Notes: a model not told the origin generated them from the sequence alone. Positions 43,578 to 52,424 are shown, counted from the stretch's first letter. The stretch is 64,000 bases of DNA from Sutterella sp. (GCA_019418605.1 DYBN01000009.1:14303-78302); one strand, 5' to 3'. Program-made: numbers and translations.

Positions 43578-44744
43578 TTAGCTTGAAGCCCTGATTTTCC
43601 GATTTGAAATTACCGTCAAGAGACGTTTTTTCAACATCACGTACAAAATGGGAAGGGTGACGCCGGCCGCAGCGTAAAAGAAATGCGTCTGCCAGATGCC
43701 TTTCGGACAGTAGTAGTACCAGATGTTGTGCGTGAATTCGTGGAAATTGAAATTGATGGGAAGCCACAATGTCACGATCGCGCAAGCGGCCTTGACAAGG
43801 ACCATGGCAAGGAGGTGGTGCGTCATAATCTCAAAGGTATGCGCGCCCACCAATGCAACGGCTTTGCTTTTCTCTGCGATCGGCGTCAATACCGCGCACA
43901 CGCGCAGCCAAAAGAAGATGCCGAGGAATTCCAGGCAAAATGGAAGCAGAACGCCGCCGCGAAAGCCTCTCATCCATGCAATGTCGTTGCCGACAGGACC
44001 GCGATAGTAAAGAAGCAGCAGGTACTGCAGCGACATGACGACGAAAAGGAAAATCCACGTATTGACGGAATCAAACATGCGATACTTGCGATAGAGCATG
44101 CCGAGCCCGAACATGGGCAGCAAAAACATGCTTCTCGCAAGCAGCAAGTACCATCCGGTATTGTAGCCGTGGCGGGAAAGACTAACCGAAAGTGCGCCGA
44201 GCCCCAAATAAATCAGGAAGATGACCCAGGTTCTGTGGTTTTTAAGGAATGCCAGCAGTTTGTGAAGAATGTTGTTGAAAATTTCAACAACAAACAACGG
44301 GACCACAAACCATGTGCCGAGGTTGTACATGAATTGGTGCCCGTGCTGCAACGGCTCGATGATGAGGGAATTAAAGCTCAGATCCGCCCCAATTGCCATG
44401 CCAAAGGGCTTTAGAGCAGCAACGAGAATTCCGTAGAAGAGATTGCAGAGATAAAACGGAACGATGAGCCGCAAAACCTTGCGCTTGAGATAGTCGAACT
44501 GCTTGTCGGCGTTGACGACCTTGTAAAAATATCCCGAACCGAAGGCAAATATTCCAAGGTGAAAGGCGTACGGCGTGAACCAGTCAAAGAGAATGTTGAC
44601 GCCGCCATTGCCGGCATGGCCCGCCACCACAAAGACGATGGCAATGGCGTAAAGGAGCCGGAACTGAAAGTCTATTGAGCCAGAAGGGCTCGAGGAAGAA
44701 TATTGCTTATTGGGGGGGGGCAAAGTTTTACGTGAGAATATCAT
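43578..44744 (-). CDS. Multi-pass membrane acyltransferase (acyltransferase-3/OafA type)
   Basis: Inner-membrane acyltransferase of about 388 residues, probably adding an acyl group such as acetyl to a surface glycan. About ten hydrophobic segments alternate with short loops. The first, YAIAIVFVVAGHAGNG, holds the conserved His of the family, near FHLGIFAFGSGYFY. ATG at 44744 is used; a TTG at 44753 in frame is possible. Codons 9-11 (Pro-Pro-Pro) lie in a run of nine C on the coding strand (44712-44720), where slippage would shift the frame. The gene is more AT-rich than its neighbours. The ATPase gene lies 82 bases upstream on the same strand. Substrate unknown. Confidence 0.85.
   Translation of the reverse strand: MIFSRKTLPPPNKQYSSSSPSGSIDFQFRLLYAIAIVFVVAGHAGNGGVNILFDWFTPYAFHLGIFAFGSGYFYKVVNADKQFDYLKRKVLRLIVPFYLCNLFYGILVAALKPFGMAIGADLSFNSLIIEPLQHGHQFMYNLGTWFVVPLFVVEIFNNILHKLLAFLKNHRTWVIFLIYLGLGALSVSLSRHGYNTGWYLLLARSMFLLPMFGLGMLYRKYRMFDSVNTWIFLFVVMSLQYLLLLYYRGPVGNDIAWMRGFRGGVLLPFCLEFLGIFFWLRVCAVLTPIAEKSKAVALVGAHTFEIMTHHLLAMVLVKAACAIVTLWLPINFNFHEFTHNIWYYYCPKGIWQTHFFYAAAGVTLPILYVMLKKRLLTVISNRKIRASS
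44712..44720 (-). repeat. Homopolymeric tract (9 C on the coding strand) in the acyltransferase 5' end
   Basis: Nine consecutive G on the plus strand, read as C9 in codons 9-11 of the acyltransferase. With nine bases the gene is in frame; gain or loss of one base would stop it early. Such tracts are classic sites of slipped-strand phase variation. Confidence 0.8.
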
Positions 44745-44826
44745 CTTTTTCAATATTTACAGGAGGTTGCCAAGTTCTCGGAACAGCCCTCAGGCAAGCG
44801 CCGCAGGCAGAAATCCTAGCACAGTT

Positions 44827-46095
44827 TCAGCACGACCACATTGCAGCGAACGGAACCGCATAACAGCCGTTTCCAAAGGACAGTACGCTGGGTCCCGAAT
44901 ACAAAACAATTCCCTTGAAGGAAATTCCTTTTTGATCCATGCGGTCTTTAAACCAGTGAAGATGTTTGAAATCTTCTGCATGAATTGTCTGGCTTGACTT
45001 TACTTCAATGCCGAGAAGCTCTTTGTTTTCATTTTCGAGAAGAAAATCAATTGATCTTCCTCTTATTTTGAAATGAAAAATTTTCCAAAGCGGATGCAAA
45101 TCGATTTCAGCCGACAGCTGGCTGCAGCACCATGTTTTAACAAGACTTTCCAAATAATCGACGCCTTCGCGGGAATAGTCGAGCAACACGCAATCAGCAT
45201 TCGTTTTGTTTAAAATATGGGCCATCAAGCCGGAGTCTTCCATAAAAAGCTTCGACCGCTTTGTTGTTCGATCGAAGTCCTCGTCCAACCAAGCGGGGAT
45301 TTCGTCGATTAGAAACATGGATTTCAGCACATTGACATATTTAAGGAGCGTTTGCCAATTTTTTTCCAATTGTTTTGCCATTTGCGACGCATTGTGCGGC
45401 TTGCTTGAATTTTCCGCCAAATAGGAAAGCAATGTGCTGAGCAGCTCCTTACGGCGAATCGACCACTGATTTTTCATGTCAGCGACAATTTGGTGATCGA
45501 CATAGTCTGTGAGCCATGCGCTGCGCGCTTCTTTAGACGATTCAAAAATAAACTTCGGGAATCCTCCTTTGATTGCCTCCGTGACAGTATACTTTTTGTT
45601 AGCGGTGTCTTTGTCTATGTTAAACGCAAAGTTCCCCTGAAAAATCCTTTCGAGAAAATGGGGTTTTGCTCCAAGCCGTTCGGCGGTCGTTAATGTTCTT
45701 AACCGCACAAAATCACCAGCAGCGTCTGCGTCGTTCAAAGCAGGAGAAAGTTTTCGCAAGTCGCATGAGCTGATCAAAAGGAATTGACCTAATTGAGAGC
45801 CGCCGTCAGGCGCACGCCTAATTTCGGCAAGGAAAGAAGGTGCTTTTTGGACTTCATCAACCACCAAACATTTGTCTTTGTTTGACTCAATCAGAAATGC
45901 CGGATCCTGCAGCGCCGATGCAAGCGTGCATTCTTCTTCAAGGGACAGCACGGCTGCATTGGCAATGCCGGCTTTTTTGACAAGCGTGGTCTTCCCGCAT
46001 TGCCGGGGACCAATAAGGACGGCAATGCGCTTATTTGCCAGTTCGTTTTTGAGCTTTCGCAATGCCCAACGCTCAATCAGGAAATTTTCACTCAT
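44827..46095 (-). CDS. AAA-type ATPase with DUF4143 domain
   Basis: Protein of 422 residues in the AAA_14/DUF4143 group. Walker A is LIGPRQCGKTTLVKK (residues about 25-39), Walker B KCLVVDEVQKAP, and the C-terminal DUF4143 part includes LLSYLAENSSKPHNASQMAK and a PD-(D/E)XK-like end, FKIRGRSIDFLLENENKEL with GIEVKSSQ. Such proteins are frequent in acquired DNA and their roles are poorly known. ATG at 46095 fits the conserved start MSENFLIERWALRKL; the long open frame upstream is not supported. Together with the acyltransferase it fills an island bounded by inverted 28-bp repeats. Confidence 0.88.
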   Translation of the reverse strand: MSENFLIERWALRKLKNELANKRIAVLIGPRQCGKTTLVKKAGIANAAVLSLEEECTLASALQDPAFLIESNKDKCLVVDEVQKAPSFLAEIRRAPDGGSQLGQFLLISSCDLRKLSPALNDADAAGDFVRLRTLTTAERLGAKPHFLERIFQGNFAFNIDKDTANKKYTVTEAIKGGFPKFIFESSKEARSAWLTDYVDHQIVADMKNQWSIRRKELLSTLLSYLAENSSKPHNASQMAKQLEKNWQTLLKYVNVLKSMFLIDEIPAWLDEDFDRTTKRSKLFMEDSGLMAHILNKTNADCVLLDYSREGVDYLESLVKTWCCSQLSAEIDLHPLWKIFHFKIRGRSIDFLLENENKELLGIEVKSSQTIHAEDFKHLHWFKDRMDQKGISFKGIVLYSGPSVLSFGNGCYAVPFAAMWSC

Positions 46096-46278
46096 GGCGC
46101 GCCGATGTCTGCAGGATCGGGAAAAAAGGGGAGGAGTCGATTGGCCGTTGCGCGTGGTCGGGAATTTCGGCTGTTGAGCGGCGGGCTCAAGCATCCTGAA
46201 GGCATGCCTGCCTCCGGAGACGCCGCACAAGGAGTGCGCGACGCCGCGCCGGCCAAGTCGCTCGAGCCGAAAGCGGAA

Positions 46279-46347
46279 AATTTCTACAACAGACCTTGGC
46301 AAAACTCTATAGCAGCCACTGTCGAATTTCTACAGCAGGCGACGGCA
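46279..46347. repeat. Three tandem 23-bp repeats
   Basis: Units start at 46279, 46302 and 46325. The first 14 bases are AATTTCTACAACAG, AAACTCTATAGCAG and AATTTCTACAGCAG; units 1 and 3 match at 13 of 14, units 2 and 3 at 11 of 14. The other nine bases of each unit vary. The exact 23-base spacing suggests binding sites on nearly the same DNA face, such as an operator array. They lie about 185 bases upstream of the ATPase start. Confidence 0.65.
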
Positions 46348-46544
46348 AGCCGCTTGGGATTCGGCATGCGGCCTTAACGCCGGCCGCAAGCAACGCCAAA
46401 TCGAACCGATGCAGGCAAAGACCGCCAAGACAGCGTGCGCTCGGCGCGGCAGCGTGCCTTGCGGCAGCCGACCAGGACAGCGTCGGCAGAGATTGCGAAC
46501 CAGGCGCGCGCCGTTTGGCACGGCGACAGCGAGATGCGAGAAAT

Positions 46545-46640
46545 CGACCGAAAACGCAAATTTTCAGGCTCTATTCAACATAACTGCTATTATGTTGAGT
46601 AATCTAAAGCCCTGAAAATGCGGTTTTTCCAGCGTTTTCG
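46545..46640. repeat. Large imperfect inverted repeat with AT-rich core
   Basis: Core arms CAACATAA / TTATGTTG (46576-46583, 46590-46597) are perfect, with a 6-base loop. Further pairs outward are TTTTCAGG / CCTGAAAA and CCGAAAACG / CGTTTTCGG. The structure could be a terminator, a MITE-like relic, or a folded RNA. Confidence 0.65.
46568..46595 (-). repeat. 28-bp island-flanking repeat, right copy
   Basis: Inverted relative to the left copy at 43496-43523, with 26 of 28 bases the same. It is embedded in the larger hairpin. Confidence 0.7.
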
Positions 46641-46771
46641 GCCGTTTGTCTGCGCCTGGCCCTCCAACCAAGGCAATGCCTGGCACTGACGGTGCCGTTG
46701 CCGCAGCCTCTTGCGGCGGGACAACTACAATGGCCAGCAACGCTTCCACCAACCCAGACCGGTCCATCAGC

Positions 46772-47383
46772 ATGGCAGCAGCACAACCGACTCCGATCAA
46801 CGTCATCTTGTTCGAGGGCTTTGAGCCGCTCGACGTTTTCGGCCCCGTCGAAGTTTTGGGAGACCTCGAAGACTGTGCCCTCAGGTACTACTCGGCCGAA
46901 GGCGGCCTTTCAGGCTGCCGGCAGAACGCACGCGTCATGACGCAGCCCTTTGCGGCAATCGACGCGGGCGGCATTCTCCTTGTGCCTGGCGGCATGGGCA
47001 CTCGGGCTCTTGTATCTGATACGGCCTGGCTCGAAGAACTTTCCCGCCTTGCCGATCTGGCCTCCTGGGTTTTGTCCGTCTGCACGGGATCGGCCCTGCT
47101 TGCCGCCGCAGGAAGCCTTGAGCATCGAGCCGCGACAAGCAACAAGCGCTCGTGGAGCTGGGCCACGCAATTTGGCCGGCAAGTGCACTGGAAGCCTTGC
47201 GCGCGCTGGGTGCGAGACGGAAAGTTCTACACGGCCTCAGGCGTTGCCGCAGGCACCGATATGGCGCTTGCCTTCGTGCGGGACGTTTATGGCGCACAAA
47301 AAGCGCAGGCCATCGCGCGGCGCATGGAGTATGTCCCCAATCTTGAGGCCGACAACGATCCTTTTGCCGCGTGCGCGGGCTAA
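46772..47383 (+). CDS. DJ-1/PfpI-family protein (GATase1-like)
   Basis: Protein of about 203 residues in the DJ-1/ThiJ/PfpI superfamily. The start INVILFEGFEPLDVFGPVEV and the nucleophile block SVCTGSALLAAAG (Cys in the elbow) are clear, followed by ATSNKRSW and YTASGVAAGTDMALAFV. It lacks the AraC domain of the longer GlxA-type regulators. Function within the family (protease, glyoxalase, hydratase, isonitrile hydratase) cannot be assigned. ATG at 46772 is chosen because the fold begins nine residues later; ATG at 46730 is possible. It converges with alr. Confidence 0.87.
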   Translation: MAAAQPTPINVILFEGFEPLDVFGPVEVLGDLEDCALRYYSAEGGLSGCRQNARVMTQPFAAIDAGGILLVPGGMGTRALVSDTAWLEELSRLADLASWVLSVCTGSALLAAAGSLEHRAATSNKRSWSWATQFGRQVHWKPCARWVRDGKFYTASGVAAGTDMALAFVRDVYGAQKAQAIARRMEYVPNLEADNDPFAACAG

Positions 47384-47555
47384 AGCCACCGTCTCTGCCC
47401 TGTGCAATCGCGCTCGCTTTTGTCCCCTGCTTTCTTTTCAGCGCGAGCAACCACCGGGAAAGTATTTTCGAAAAGAACTTTTCCGATAATCCTATTGTTG
47501 GCTGCGGGGGTTTGATGCGCCCTTCTTGCGGTTTTCTTTTGCCGTTTGGCCTGTT

Positions 47556-48644
47556 TTAACAAGCAACGCGCGGCACGCGCTTGGCAACCGACGTGAGAAG
47601 TTCGTAGCCGATCGTGCCGCAAAGCGAGGCCAGGGAATTGACGCAGACGTGCTCGCCCCAAAGCTCGACGTCGCTGCCGACGTGTGCCTCGGGGATGTCG
47701 GTGATGTCAATCGTGATCATGTCCATGGAAACCGCACCCGCAATCGCCGCCCGAGCGCCCTCCACCCAAACGGGAGCGCCGTCGGGCATGCACCGGGGAT
47801 AGCCGTCGGCGTAGCCGCAGGCAACAACGCCGATGCGCGAGGGCCGCTCGGCCTTCCAGCGGCTGCCGTAGCCCACGAATTCGCCGGGAGCAACGTCGCG
47901 CACGGCGATGATGCTCGAAGCAAGCGTCATCACGGGGCAAAGAGAGAGCTTTTCTTCAGGCACCGCTGCATCGGGGCTCACGCCGTAGAGCACGATGCCG
48001 GCGCGCACGGCGGCGCCTCCCACCTTCTTTTGCATGAGCGTTGCCGCGGAGTTGGCCATGCAAAGCTCGGCAGTGCCGGCAAGGCCCGCCATGCGGCGCA
48101 GCTGCTCGTTGACCGTGGCGTACCCCGCCCCTTCGGCAGGCCTCTCGGCATTGGCAAAGTGCGTGACGATGTCGACCACGCAAACGCCCGGAATGCTCTC
48201 GAGCTCGGCCTTGACGACGGCAGCCTCCTGCGGCAAAAAGCCAAGACGGTTCATGCCGGAATTGACCTTGATGTGCGCCTTGATCGAGGCCTTGCCGTGG
48301 ATGCGTGCGGCATTTTTGAGGGCCTCGATCTGCCAGCGCGAGTGCACGAGAGTCTCGGCTCCCAGGCGGATCATTTCGGCAATTTCCGCCACGTCGAAGA
48401 ACCCCTCGATCAGAAGAATGCGCTTGCTCCAGCCGGCGGCGCGCGCCCTTGCCGCCTCCTGCAGCTCCAGCAGCGCCAACCCATCGGCCTCTTCAAACCC
48501 CTTGACGGCGTTTTCAAGTCCGTGACCGTAGGCATCGGCCTTGACAACCGCCCAGACGGTGCGCCCGTGCGCCGCGCTTCTGACCCGGGCAAGGTTCTCG
48601 CGCATGGCCTCAATATTGATTCGCGCTGCGATCGGTCTGCTCAT
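47556..48644 (-). CDS. alr: Alanine racemase
   Basis: PLP-dependent enzyme that makes D-alanine for peptidoglycan, 362 residues. The PLP lysine is Lys35 in WAVVKADAYGHG, and the catalytic Tyr is Tyr259 in VGYGSRWKAERPS. Other blocks are HIKVNSGMNRLGF and GAVSMDMITIDIT. ATG at 48644 has an excellent ribosome site (GAAGGAGAAC). Whether it is the biosynthetic (Alr) or catabolic (DadX) form cannot be told; no dadA is next to it. It is divergent from the UvrA2-like gene. Confidence 0.96.
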   Translation of the reverse strand: MSRPIAARINIEAMRENLARVRSAAHGRTVWAVVKADAYGHGLENAVKGFEEADGLALLELQEAARARAAGWSKRILLIEGFFDVAEIAEMIRLGAETLVHSRWQIEALKNAARIHGKASIKAHIKVNSGMNRLGFLPQEAAVVKAELESIPGVCVVDIVTHFANAERPAEGAGYATVNEQLRRMAGLAGTAELCMANSAATLMQKKVGGAAVRAGIVLYGVSPDAAVPEEKLSLCPVMTLASSIIAVRDVAPGEFVGYGSRWKAERPSRIGVVACGYADGYPRCMPDGAPVWVEGARAAIAGAVSMDMITIDITDIPEAHVGSDVELWGEHVCVNSLASLCGTIGYELLTSVAKRVPRVAC

Positions 48645-48875
48645 GTTCTCCTTCTCTTTTGCGTTAAGTCACGTGAATTCCGGGAGGCTTCTTATTTGTA
48701 CCCCGATCCGTCCATGACGACCTGAATGGTAGTCTTTGCACAGGCGTTTGGCTACCCGGCTTGAGAAGACTTGAAGCTCCCTCTACGCCCGGGCGGACGA
48801 CGTCAGCCCTTCCCGGCCCAAAAGGCGCGCGCGCCTACAATGACTGCCGGTTTGTATTGAAGGCAGAGACCCATC

Positions 48876-51362
48876 ATGCGATTTCAATCTCCCGAGGCCA
48901 TCCAGATTCGCGGCGCGAGCGTACACAATCTCAAAAACATCAGCGTCGATATTCCGCTGGGCAAACTCGTGGGCATTGCCGGCGTCTCGGGCTCCGGGAA
49001 GTCCTCTTTGGCGCTTGGCGTACTCTACGCCGAAGGATCAAGGAGATACCTTGAGGCGCTCTCAACCTTTACGCGCAGACGTCTTTCGCAAGCAGGCAAG
49101 GCGGCCGTCGACGAAGCGCTGCACGTGCCCGCGGCCATCGCGCTGCACCAGCGCCCGGGGGTGCCGAGCGTGCGCAGCACGTTCGGGACGTCGACCGAAC
49201 TGCTCAACCATCTGCGCCTGATGTTTTCGCGCCTTGCCTCCCACCCCTGCCCCAACGGGCACCTGCACCCGCCGACAATGGCGGTCGCAGCCGACCAGCC
49301 TCTTACCTGTCCCGTGTGCGGAGCCGTCTTTGCGCCTCCCGGGGCGGAATCCTTTGCCTTTAACAGCGACGGAGCCTGTCCGCGCTGCCTTGGGACCGGA
49401 ATCGTGCGCGAGCTCAACAACGAGGCGATGGTTCCGAACGTGGAGCTCACGCTCGACGAAGGCGCCGTCGAGCCCTGGCGCATGACGGGCATCCGCTGGA
49501 TGACGCTTGTGGCCGCAGAAATGGGCGTGAGGACCAACGTCCCCTTCAAGGACCTCACGAAAAAGGAAAAGGACATCGTCTTCAACGGCCCGGCCGAGAA
49601 GCGGGTCATCTACATCCCGTCCAAAAACGGCAAGCTCTTTGAGCTCAACGCCACCTACCGCAACGCCCGGATGGCCGTGCAGGAGGCCATGAAGAAGGCC
49701 GCCACCGAAAAAAGCGTGCAGCGGCTCAACAAGTACTACACGCTCATGCCCTGTCCCGACTGCGAGGGCACGCGCCTGAGCGCAAAGGCCCGCGCCTCGA
49801 TCCTCAACGGAAAGAACCTTGCCGAGGCCTGTGCAATGCCCTTGGACGAACTTTCGGCCTGGGTGCAGACCATTCCTCAGTCGCTGCCACAAGAAATGCA
49901 GCCGATGGCCGAGAGCGTCATCGCGGAATTCAACGAAATCGCCCGGCGCCTGCTGCAGCTGGGGCTGGGGTACTTAAGCCTCGATCGCTCGGGCCCGACG
50001 CTCTCAACCGGCGAGCGGCAGCGCGTGCAGTTGGCGCGCGCCGTGCGAAGCCGCACGACGGGCGTGCTCTACGTGCTCGACGAGCCTTCAATCGGCATGC
50101 ACCCGAGCAATGTCGAGGGGCTTCTTGGCGTCATCGAAGACCTCTTGAGCGACGGCAACTCCGTGGTTTTGGTCGACCACGACGTGCGGGTGCTGCGCGA
50201 GAGCGACTTTTTAATCGAAATGGGGCCGCAGGCGGGAAAAGCGGGCGGGCGCATTCTCGCAACTGGCACGGTTGACGAGGTGGCGCGCAACCCGTCTTCC
50301 ATCATCGGCCCCTTTTTAAGCGGCAGCCAAAAGGTGCGCGTGAGAAACCGCACTCCCGAAGCCGAGATGTTTGACAAAGGCGCGATTGAGCTTAAAACGC
50401 GCCCTCTTCACACCGTGGGCGCGCTTGAGGTCAGCATCCCGCGCGGGCGCTTTATTGCGGTCACGGGCGTCTCGGGCTCGGGCAAAACAACGCTGGTGCT
50501 CGAGTGCCTGCTGCCGGCTCTTTCAAGCCTCATCAACAAGGAAACGCCGCCCGCACACATCGTCTCGATCAAGGCGCCCGGCATTGCGCGGGCCAACCTC
50601 ATTGACTCCACGCCCATCGGCGTGAACGTGCGCTCAACCGTCTCGACCTACTCGGGCGTTCTCGATGACTTGAGAAAACTCTACGCAGGACTGCCGCAGG
50701 CAAAGGCCCAGGGGCTTGCCGCAGCGGACTTTTCCTACAACACGGGAAAGCTGCGCTGCCCCGCGTGCGACGGCACGGGCTCGATTTCGCTTGACATGCA
50801 GTTTTTGCCGGACGTCGACATCGTCTGCCCGAGCTGCGGCGGCGCGCGCTACGCAGATTCTGCAAAGGCCGTGCGCTACCTTGACCGTATTTCGATAGTC
50901 GACGCCATGGCAATGACGGTCGACGAAGCGCTCGAAGCCTTTGACGCGGTGCCCTCCGTGCGCGGAAAACTTGCCGTTTTAAAGCGCCTGGGGCTTGGCT
51001 ATCTCACGTTGGGCGAGTCGACCACCACGCTCTCGGGCGGCGAAGCGCAGCGCTTGAAGCTTGCCTCGGAAATGGGGCGCCGCCAGCAGGATGCGGTCTT
51101 TGTCTTTGACGAGCCCACGATTGGACTGCATCCGCTTGACGTCAAGGTGCTCCTTGAGGTGCTCGATGAGTTGGTCGCCCACGGCGCCACCGTCATCGTC
51201 ATCGAGCACGACCTTGACTTGATTGCCAACGCCGACTGGATTCTCGACATGGGCCCGGGCGGGGGCAAGTACGGCGGCCGCATCGTGGCAAGCGACACGC
51301 CCGAGGCTATCGTCTCCAACCCGGAGAGCATCACGGGCAAATATCTTTCAGAAGTGCTGTGA
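48876..51362 (+). CDS. UvrA-like ABC ATPase (class II/UvrA2 type)
   Basis: Paralogue of the UvrA DNA-damage sensor, 828 residues against about 940 for canonical UvrA. Two ABC modules are complete: Walker A GVSGSGKSSLALGVLY (Lys42) and GVSGSGKTTLVLECLL; signatures LSTGERQRVQLARAV and LSGGEAQRLKLASE; Walker B VLYVLDEPSIGMHP and VFVFDEPTIGLHP. Zinc modules CPVCGAVFAPPG with CPRCLGTG, CPDCEGTRLSAKAR, and CPACDGTGS with CPSCGGARY are present. The shorter length fits UvrA2 proteins, which lack part of the UvrB-binding region and are linked to antibiotic or DNA-crosslinker tolerance. ATG at 48876; alr is divergent. Confidence 0.9.
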   Translation: MRFQSPEAIQIRGASVHNLKNISVDIPLGKLVGIAGVSGSGKSSLALGVLYAEGSRRYLEALSTFTRRRLSQAGKAAVDEALHVPAAIALHQRPGVPSVRSTFGTSTELLNHLRLMFSRLASHPCPNGHLHPPTMAVAADQPLTCPVCGAVFAPPGAESFAFNSDGACPRCLGTGIVRELNNEAMVPNVELTLDEGAVEPWRMTGIRWMTLVAAEMGVRTNVPFKDLTKKEKDIVFNGPAEKRVIYIPSKNGKLFELNATYRNARMAVQEAMKKAATEKSVQRLNKYYTLMPCPDCEGTRLSAKARASILNGKNLAEACAMPLDELSAWVQTIPQSLPQEMQPMAESVIAEFNEIARRLLQLGLGYLSLDRSGPTLSTGERQRVQLARAVRSRTTGVLYVLDEPSIGMHPSNVEGLLGVIEDLLSDGNSVVLVDHDVRVLRESDFLIEMGPQAGKAGGRILATGTVDEVARNPSSIIGPFLSGSQKVRVRNRTPEAEMFDKGAIELKTRPLHTVGALEVSIPRGRFIAVTGVSGSGKTTLVLECLLPALSSLINKETPPAHIVSIKAPGIARANLIDSTPIGVNVRSTVSTYSGVLDDLRKLYAGLPQAKAQGLAAADFSYNTGKLRCPACDGTGSISLDMQFLPDVDIVCPSCGGARYADSAKAVRYLDRISIVDAMAMTVDEALEAFDAVPSVRGKLAVLKRLGLGYLTLGESTTTLSGGEAQRLKLASEMGRRQQDAVFVFDEPTIGLHPLDVKVLLEVLDELVAHGATVIVIEHDLDLIANADWILDMGPGGGKYGGRIVASDTPEAIVSNPESITGKYLSEVL

Positions 51363-51476
51363 GCTGAGGCTCGCCGAGGCCCTGCGGCGTTTGCAGGGGC
51401 AGACTTCTTTGTGATAACCTCAGTTGCCTGAATCTTTCAAAGTTGATGTTAAAAAAGCGAATTATTGGTGGTTTTG

Positions 51477-52424
51477 ATGCTCAATATGCCCATTTCTGAA
51501 GAAATTCGATTTGCCAACGACCTGCTCAAGACGCATGTTCTTGACTACTGGCGGGCGCACCCGGAATCCAACATTGCCGAGCTTGCGGTTCCCAAGCTCA
51601 CCTTTCATGTTTTTGAGCATCCGATTGAAGACCTCAACTGCTTCAACACCCTCTCAACGGGCATCATCCTGCAGGGCGCCAAGCGCGTTCAGGTCGACGG
51701 CCGCAACTGGGAATACGGCCGGTGCACGTGGATTTCAACGGCGGCCGACACCCCCTCCTCCTACGAAATTCTTGAAGCCTCGCCCGAGCAACCTTACGTC
51801 GCCTGCACGCTGCAGCTCGATCCCCTTTTAATCGGCGACCTGGTGCAGACGCAGCCCGAGATCATTGAAAAGCACGGAAAGCAGAATTTCGCGCACGCAG
51901 CGCGCATCTTTACGGTCTCCTCGAGCACGCTTGACGTCATCGAGTGCTTTACCCGGCTCTTCAGGCTTTTGGATACGCCAGAGCAGATTTCTGCAAGAGC
52001 GCCGCTTATTTCCCGGGAACTTGCCTACCTGCTTTTGATGAGCCCGCAGGGAGGAGCGCTCACGCACTTCTTTACGCAAAACAGCACGGCCAACCGCATC
52101 AACAAGACGATCAACTGGATCAGGCAAAACACGGGCAAGCCCTTTGACATTGATCAGCTCGCCGAAATGGCCCACATGACGCGCTCGACCTTCTACCGGC
52201 ACTTCAAGACGATCACAAAGCTCTCGCCCCTGCAGTACCACAAGCGGCAGTGTCTGTACCAAGCGCAGCACCTCATGATGACCAAGGGCTACAGCGCCAC
52301 GCAGGCGGCCTACGAAGTGGGCTACGCAAGCCCCAATCAATTCAGCCGCGAGTACAAGCGCACCTTCGGCATGCCGCCGCGCCAGTTCGTGACGGCGCAG
52401 ACCAAGACGGCCGCGTCGGCTTAA
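51477..52424 (+). CDS. AraC-family transcriptional regulator
   Basis: DNA-binding regulator of 315 residues. The N-terminal half (FHVFEHPIEDLNCFNTLSTG, ILQGAKRV) fits the AraC_N sensor domain. The C-terminal pair of helix-turn-helices is FDIDQLAEMAHMTRSTFYRH and SATQAAYEVGYASPNQFSRE, ending in the usual FGMPPRQF. ATG at 51477 has GGTGG six bases upstream. It lies 114 bases after the UvrA2-like gene and is followed by a terminator. The target is not evident. Confidence 0.93.
   Translation: MLNMPISEEIRFANDLLKTHVLDYWRAHPESNIAELAVPKLTFHVFEHPIEDLNCFNTLSTGIILQGAKRVQVDGRNWEYGRCTWISTAADTPSSYEILEASPEQPYVACTLQLDPLLIGDLVQTQPEIIEKHGKQNFAHAARIFTVSSSTLDVIECFTRLFRLLDTPEQISARAPLISRELAYLLLMSPQGGALTHFFTQNSTANRINKTINWIRQNTGKPFDIDQLAEMAHMTRSTFYRHFKTITKLSPLQYHKRQCLYQAQHLMMTKGYSATQAAYEVGYASPNQFSREYKRTFGMPPRQFVTAQTKTAASA

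Larger units (their letters stand above)
46096..46645. other. Non-coding region upstream of the DUF4143 ATPase
   Basis: About 550 bases with no supported gene. It holds three 23-bp tandem repeats (46279-46347) and a large hairpin-like structure (46545-46640) that contains the right copy of the 28-bp repeat. Confidence 0.5.

Noticed and set aside
46096..46302. Extended N-terminus of the DUF4143 ATPase
   Set aside because: The upstream open frame gives a basic, unstructured stretch; the family's fold starts at the ATG at 46095.
46279..46347. CRISPR array
   Set aside because: The units are only 23 bases with a 14-base conserved part and three copies; repeat and spacer lengths do not fit and no cas genes are near.
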